Positions 63,610 through 64,000 of a stretch of DNA of 64,000 nt are shown here, piece by piece. This stretch comes from an uncultured Roseibium sp. (lineage in GTDB: Bacteria > Pseudomonadota > Alphaproteobacteria > Rhizobiales > Stappiaceae). The number at the start of each line of letters is the position of its first letter. The first letter of the stretch is position 1. The position numbers and the translations under genes are program-made. A model generated the notes under the pieces. That model had not been told where the DNA came from and searched no databases. It saw only the letters and a program-made list of their open reading frames with translations. Location of the stretch: positions 930,001 to 994,000 of the forward strand of contig NZ_CANLVF010000002.1 in NCBI RefSeq assembly GCF_947494555.1, written 5' to 3'.

Positions 63610-64000
63610 ATGACAGATATCGCGATCATTGGTGCAGGACCGGGCGGGATTGCCGCCGCCAGATGGCTCAAGGAACAAGGCTTCTCGCCGACAGTCTTCG
63701 AAGCCCACACGGAAGTCGGGGGACAATGGTCCGTCAGCAATCCGATGAGCGGCGTCTGGCCGCAAATGGTGACGAATACATTTCTGGAAGCAACCCGGTT
63801 CTCTGACTTGCCCTACCCAAAGGGCACACCGCTTTTCCCCCACAACGGAGCGGTTCGCTCCTATTTCGAGAACTATGCACACGAATACGGCATTCTGGAT
63901 CTGGTTCAATTCCGCACGCGTTTGACCAAACTTGCACGAAAAGACGGGACCTGGTCCTTGCTGCTGGAAAGAGACGGCGAGCAGTTCGAAAGACGTTTCG
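63610..64000 (+). CDS. Flavin-containing monooxygenase, 3' end cut by window edge
   Basis: An open frame of 130 codons runs to the end of the window. It begins with a FAD-binding site IAIIGAGPGGIAAARWL (GAGPGG), then VFEAHTEVGGQWSV and a segment TRFSDLPYPKG typical of FMO and Baeyer-Villiger monooxygenases. These enzymes oxidise a nitrogen, sulfur or ketone substrate with NADPH and oxygen. The start ATG lies 18 bases after the SDR stop, so it is probably the ninth gene of the operon. The catalytic C-terminus is not visible, and so the subgroup cannot be named. Confidence 0.88.
   Translation, partial: MTDIAIIGAGPGGIAAARWLKEQGFSPTVFEAHTEVGGQWSVSNPMSGVWPQMVTNTFLEATRFSDLPYPKGTPLFPHNGAVRSYFENYAHEYGILDLVQFRTRLTKLARKDGTWSLLLERDGEQFERRF

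Noticed and set aside
1..64000. Mobile elements, tRNA or rRNA genes and CRISPR arrays
   Set aside because: Read on both strands, no transposase or integrase family, no regularly spaced repeats and no RNA gene signature were seen.

Overview
The window looks like a chromosomal or large-replicon segment of a free-living alphaproteobacterium, possibly a Hyphomicrobiales or Roseibium/Labrenzia-type marine relative. The evidence is moderate-to-high GC, dense operons joined by ATGA overlaps, a CtrA-type box (TTAA-N7-TTAAC), an ExoY-type priming transferase, a Tat-exported sulfonate-type binding protein and several sugar ABC systems. The genus is inference. I see no rRNA, tRNA, CRISPR array, insertion sequence or phage gene. 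The genes at both window edges are cut: a PHP protein at base 1 and a flavin monooxygenase at base 64000.

Region 1 (1-24.3 kb) is a surface-polysaccharide locus. It holds a coupled trio (polysaccharide deacetylase, ATP-grasp ligase, PHP phosphoesterase) and three glycosyltransferases (GT4, a GT2 of the rhamnosyltransferase type, and a WsaF-like enzyme). It also has an acyltransferase-3, two methyltransferases, a pyruvyl transferase, a Wzx flippase, a Wzy/ligase-like protein, the complete dTDP-L-rhamnose operon rfbCBDA and an ExoY-like initiating transferase with a CtrA box upstream. A 1091-residue beta-helix/PKD/LamG/RTX-like protein lies inside the locus and is probably a secreted glycan-modifying or matrix protein. 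Together these predict a Wzx/Wzy-type, rhamnose-containing, acylated, pyruvylated or methylated exopolysaccharide.

Region 2 (24.5-29.2 kb) holds two exported serine proteases encoded tail to tail: a subtilisin, and an unusual protein with two trypsin-like domains around a PDZ domain. A TPR-like protein follows.

Region 3 (29.2-50.3 kb) is a carbohydrate-catabolism island. It has an RbsABC-type importer whose ATPase is split into two genes, and a MalEFGK-type importer. Its enzymes are a beta-propeller lactonase, an amidohydrolase-type sugar lactonase, a rhamnose-mutarotase-type protein, a Gfo/Idh/MocA dehydrogenase, an enolase-superfamily dehydratase, a KduD-like SDR and a zinc alcohol dehydrogenase. 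Unexpectedly it also has two class III CoA-transferases and two adjacent MaoC-like proteins, together with an IclR regulator and a binding-protein-like protein without a signal peptide. A shared palindrome (TATATAAAA-N5-TTTTATATA type) lies in two divergent promoter regions, and a weaker copy lies upstream of the Rbs-type operon, so the island is probably one regulon.

Region 4 (50.4-51.8 kb) holds an AlkD-type DNA glycosylase and a GNAT acetyltransferase. Region 5 (51.9-64 kb) pairs a GntR/UTRA regulator and an SsuABC/TauABC-type importer with a divergent operon of nine visible genes: sulfatase, acetoacetyl-CoA-synthetase-like ligase, thiolase-fold protein without the catalytic cysteine, DUF35 protein, MaoC hydratase, class II aldolase, PfkB kinase, SDR and FMO. 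The divergent promoter carries a perfect 18-bp inverted repeat built on TGATTATAATCA. This resembles a catabolic pathway for an organosulfur or sulfate-ester substrate ending in a retro-aldol step on a CoA thioester, and I cannot assign its substrate.
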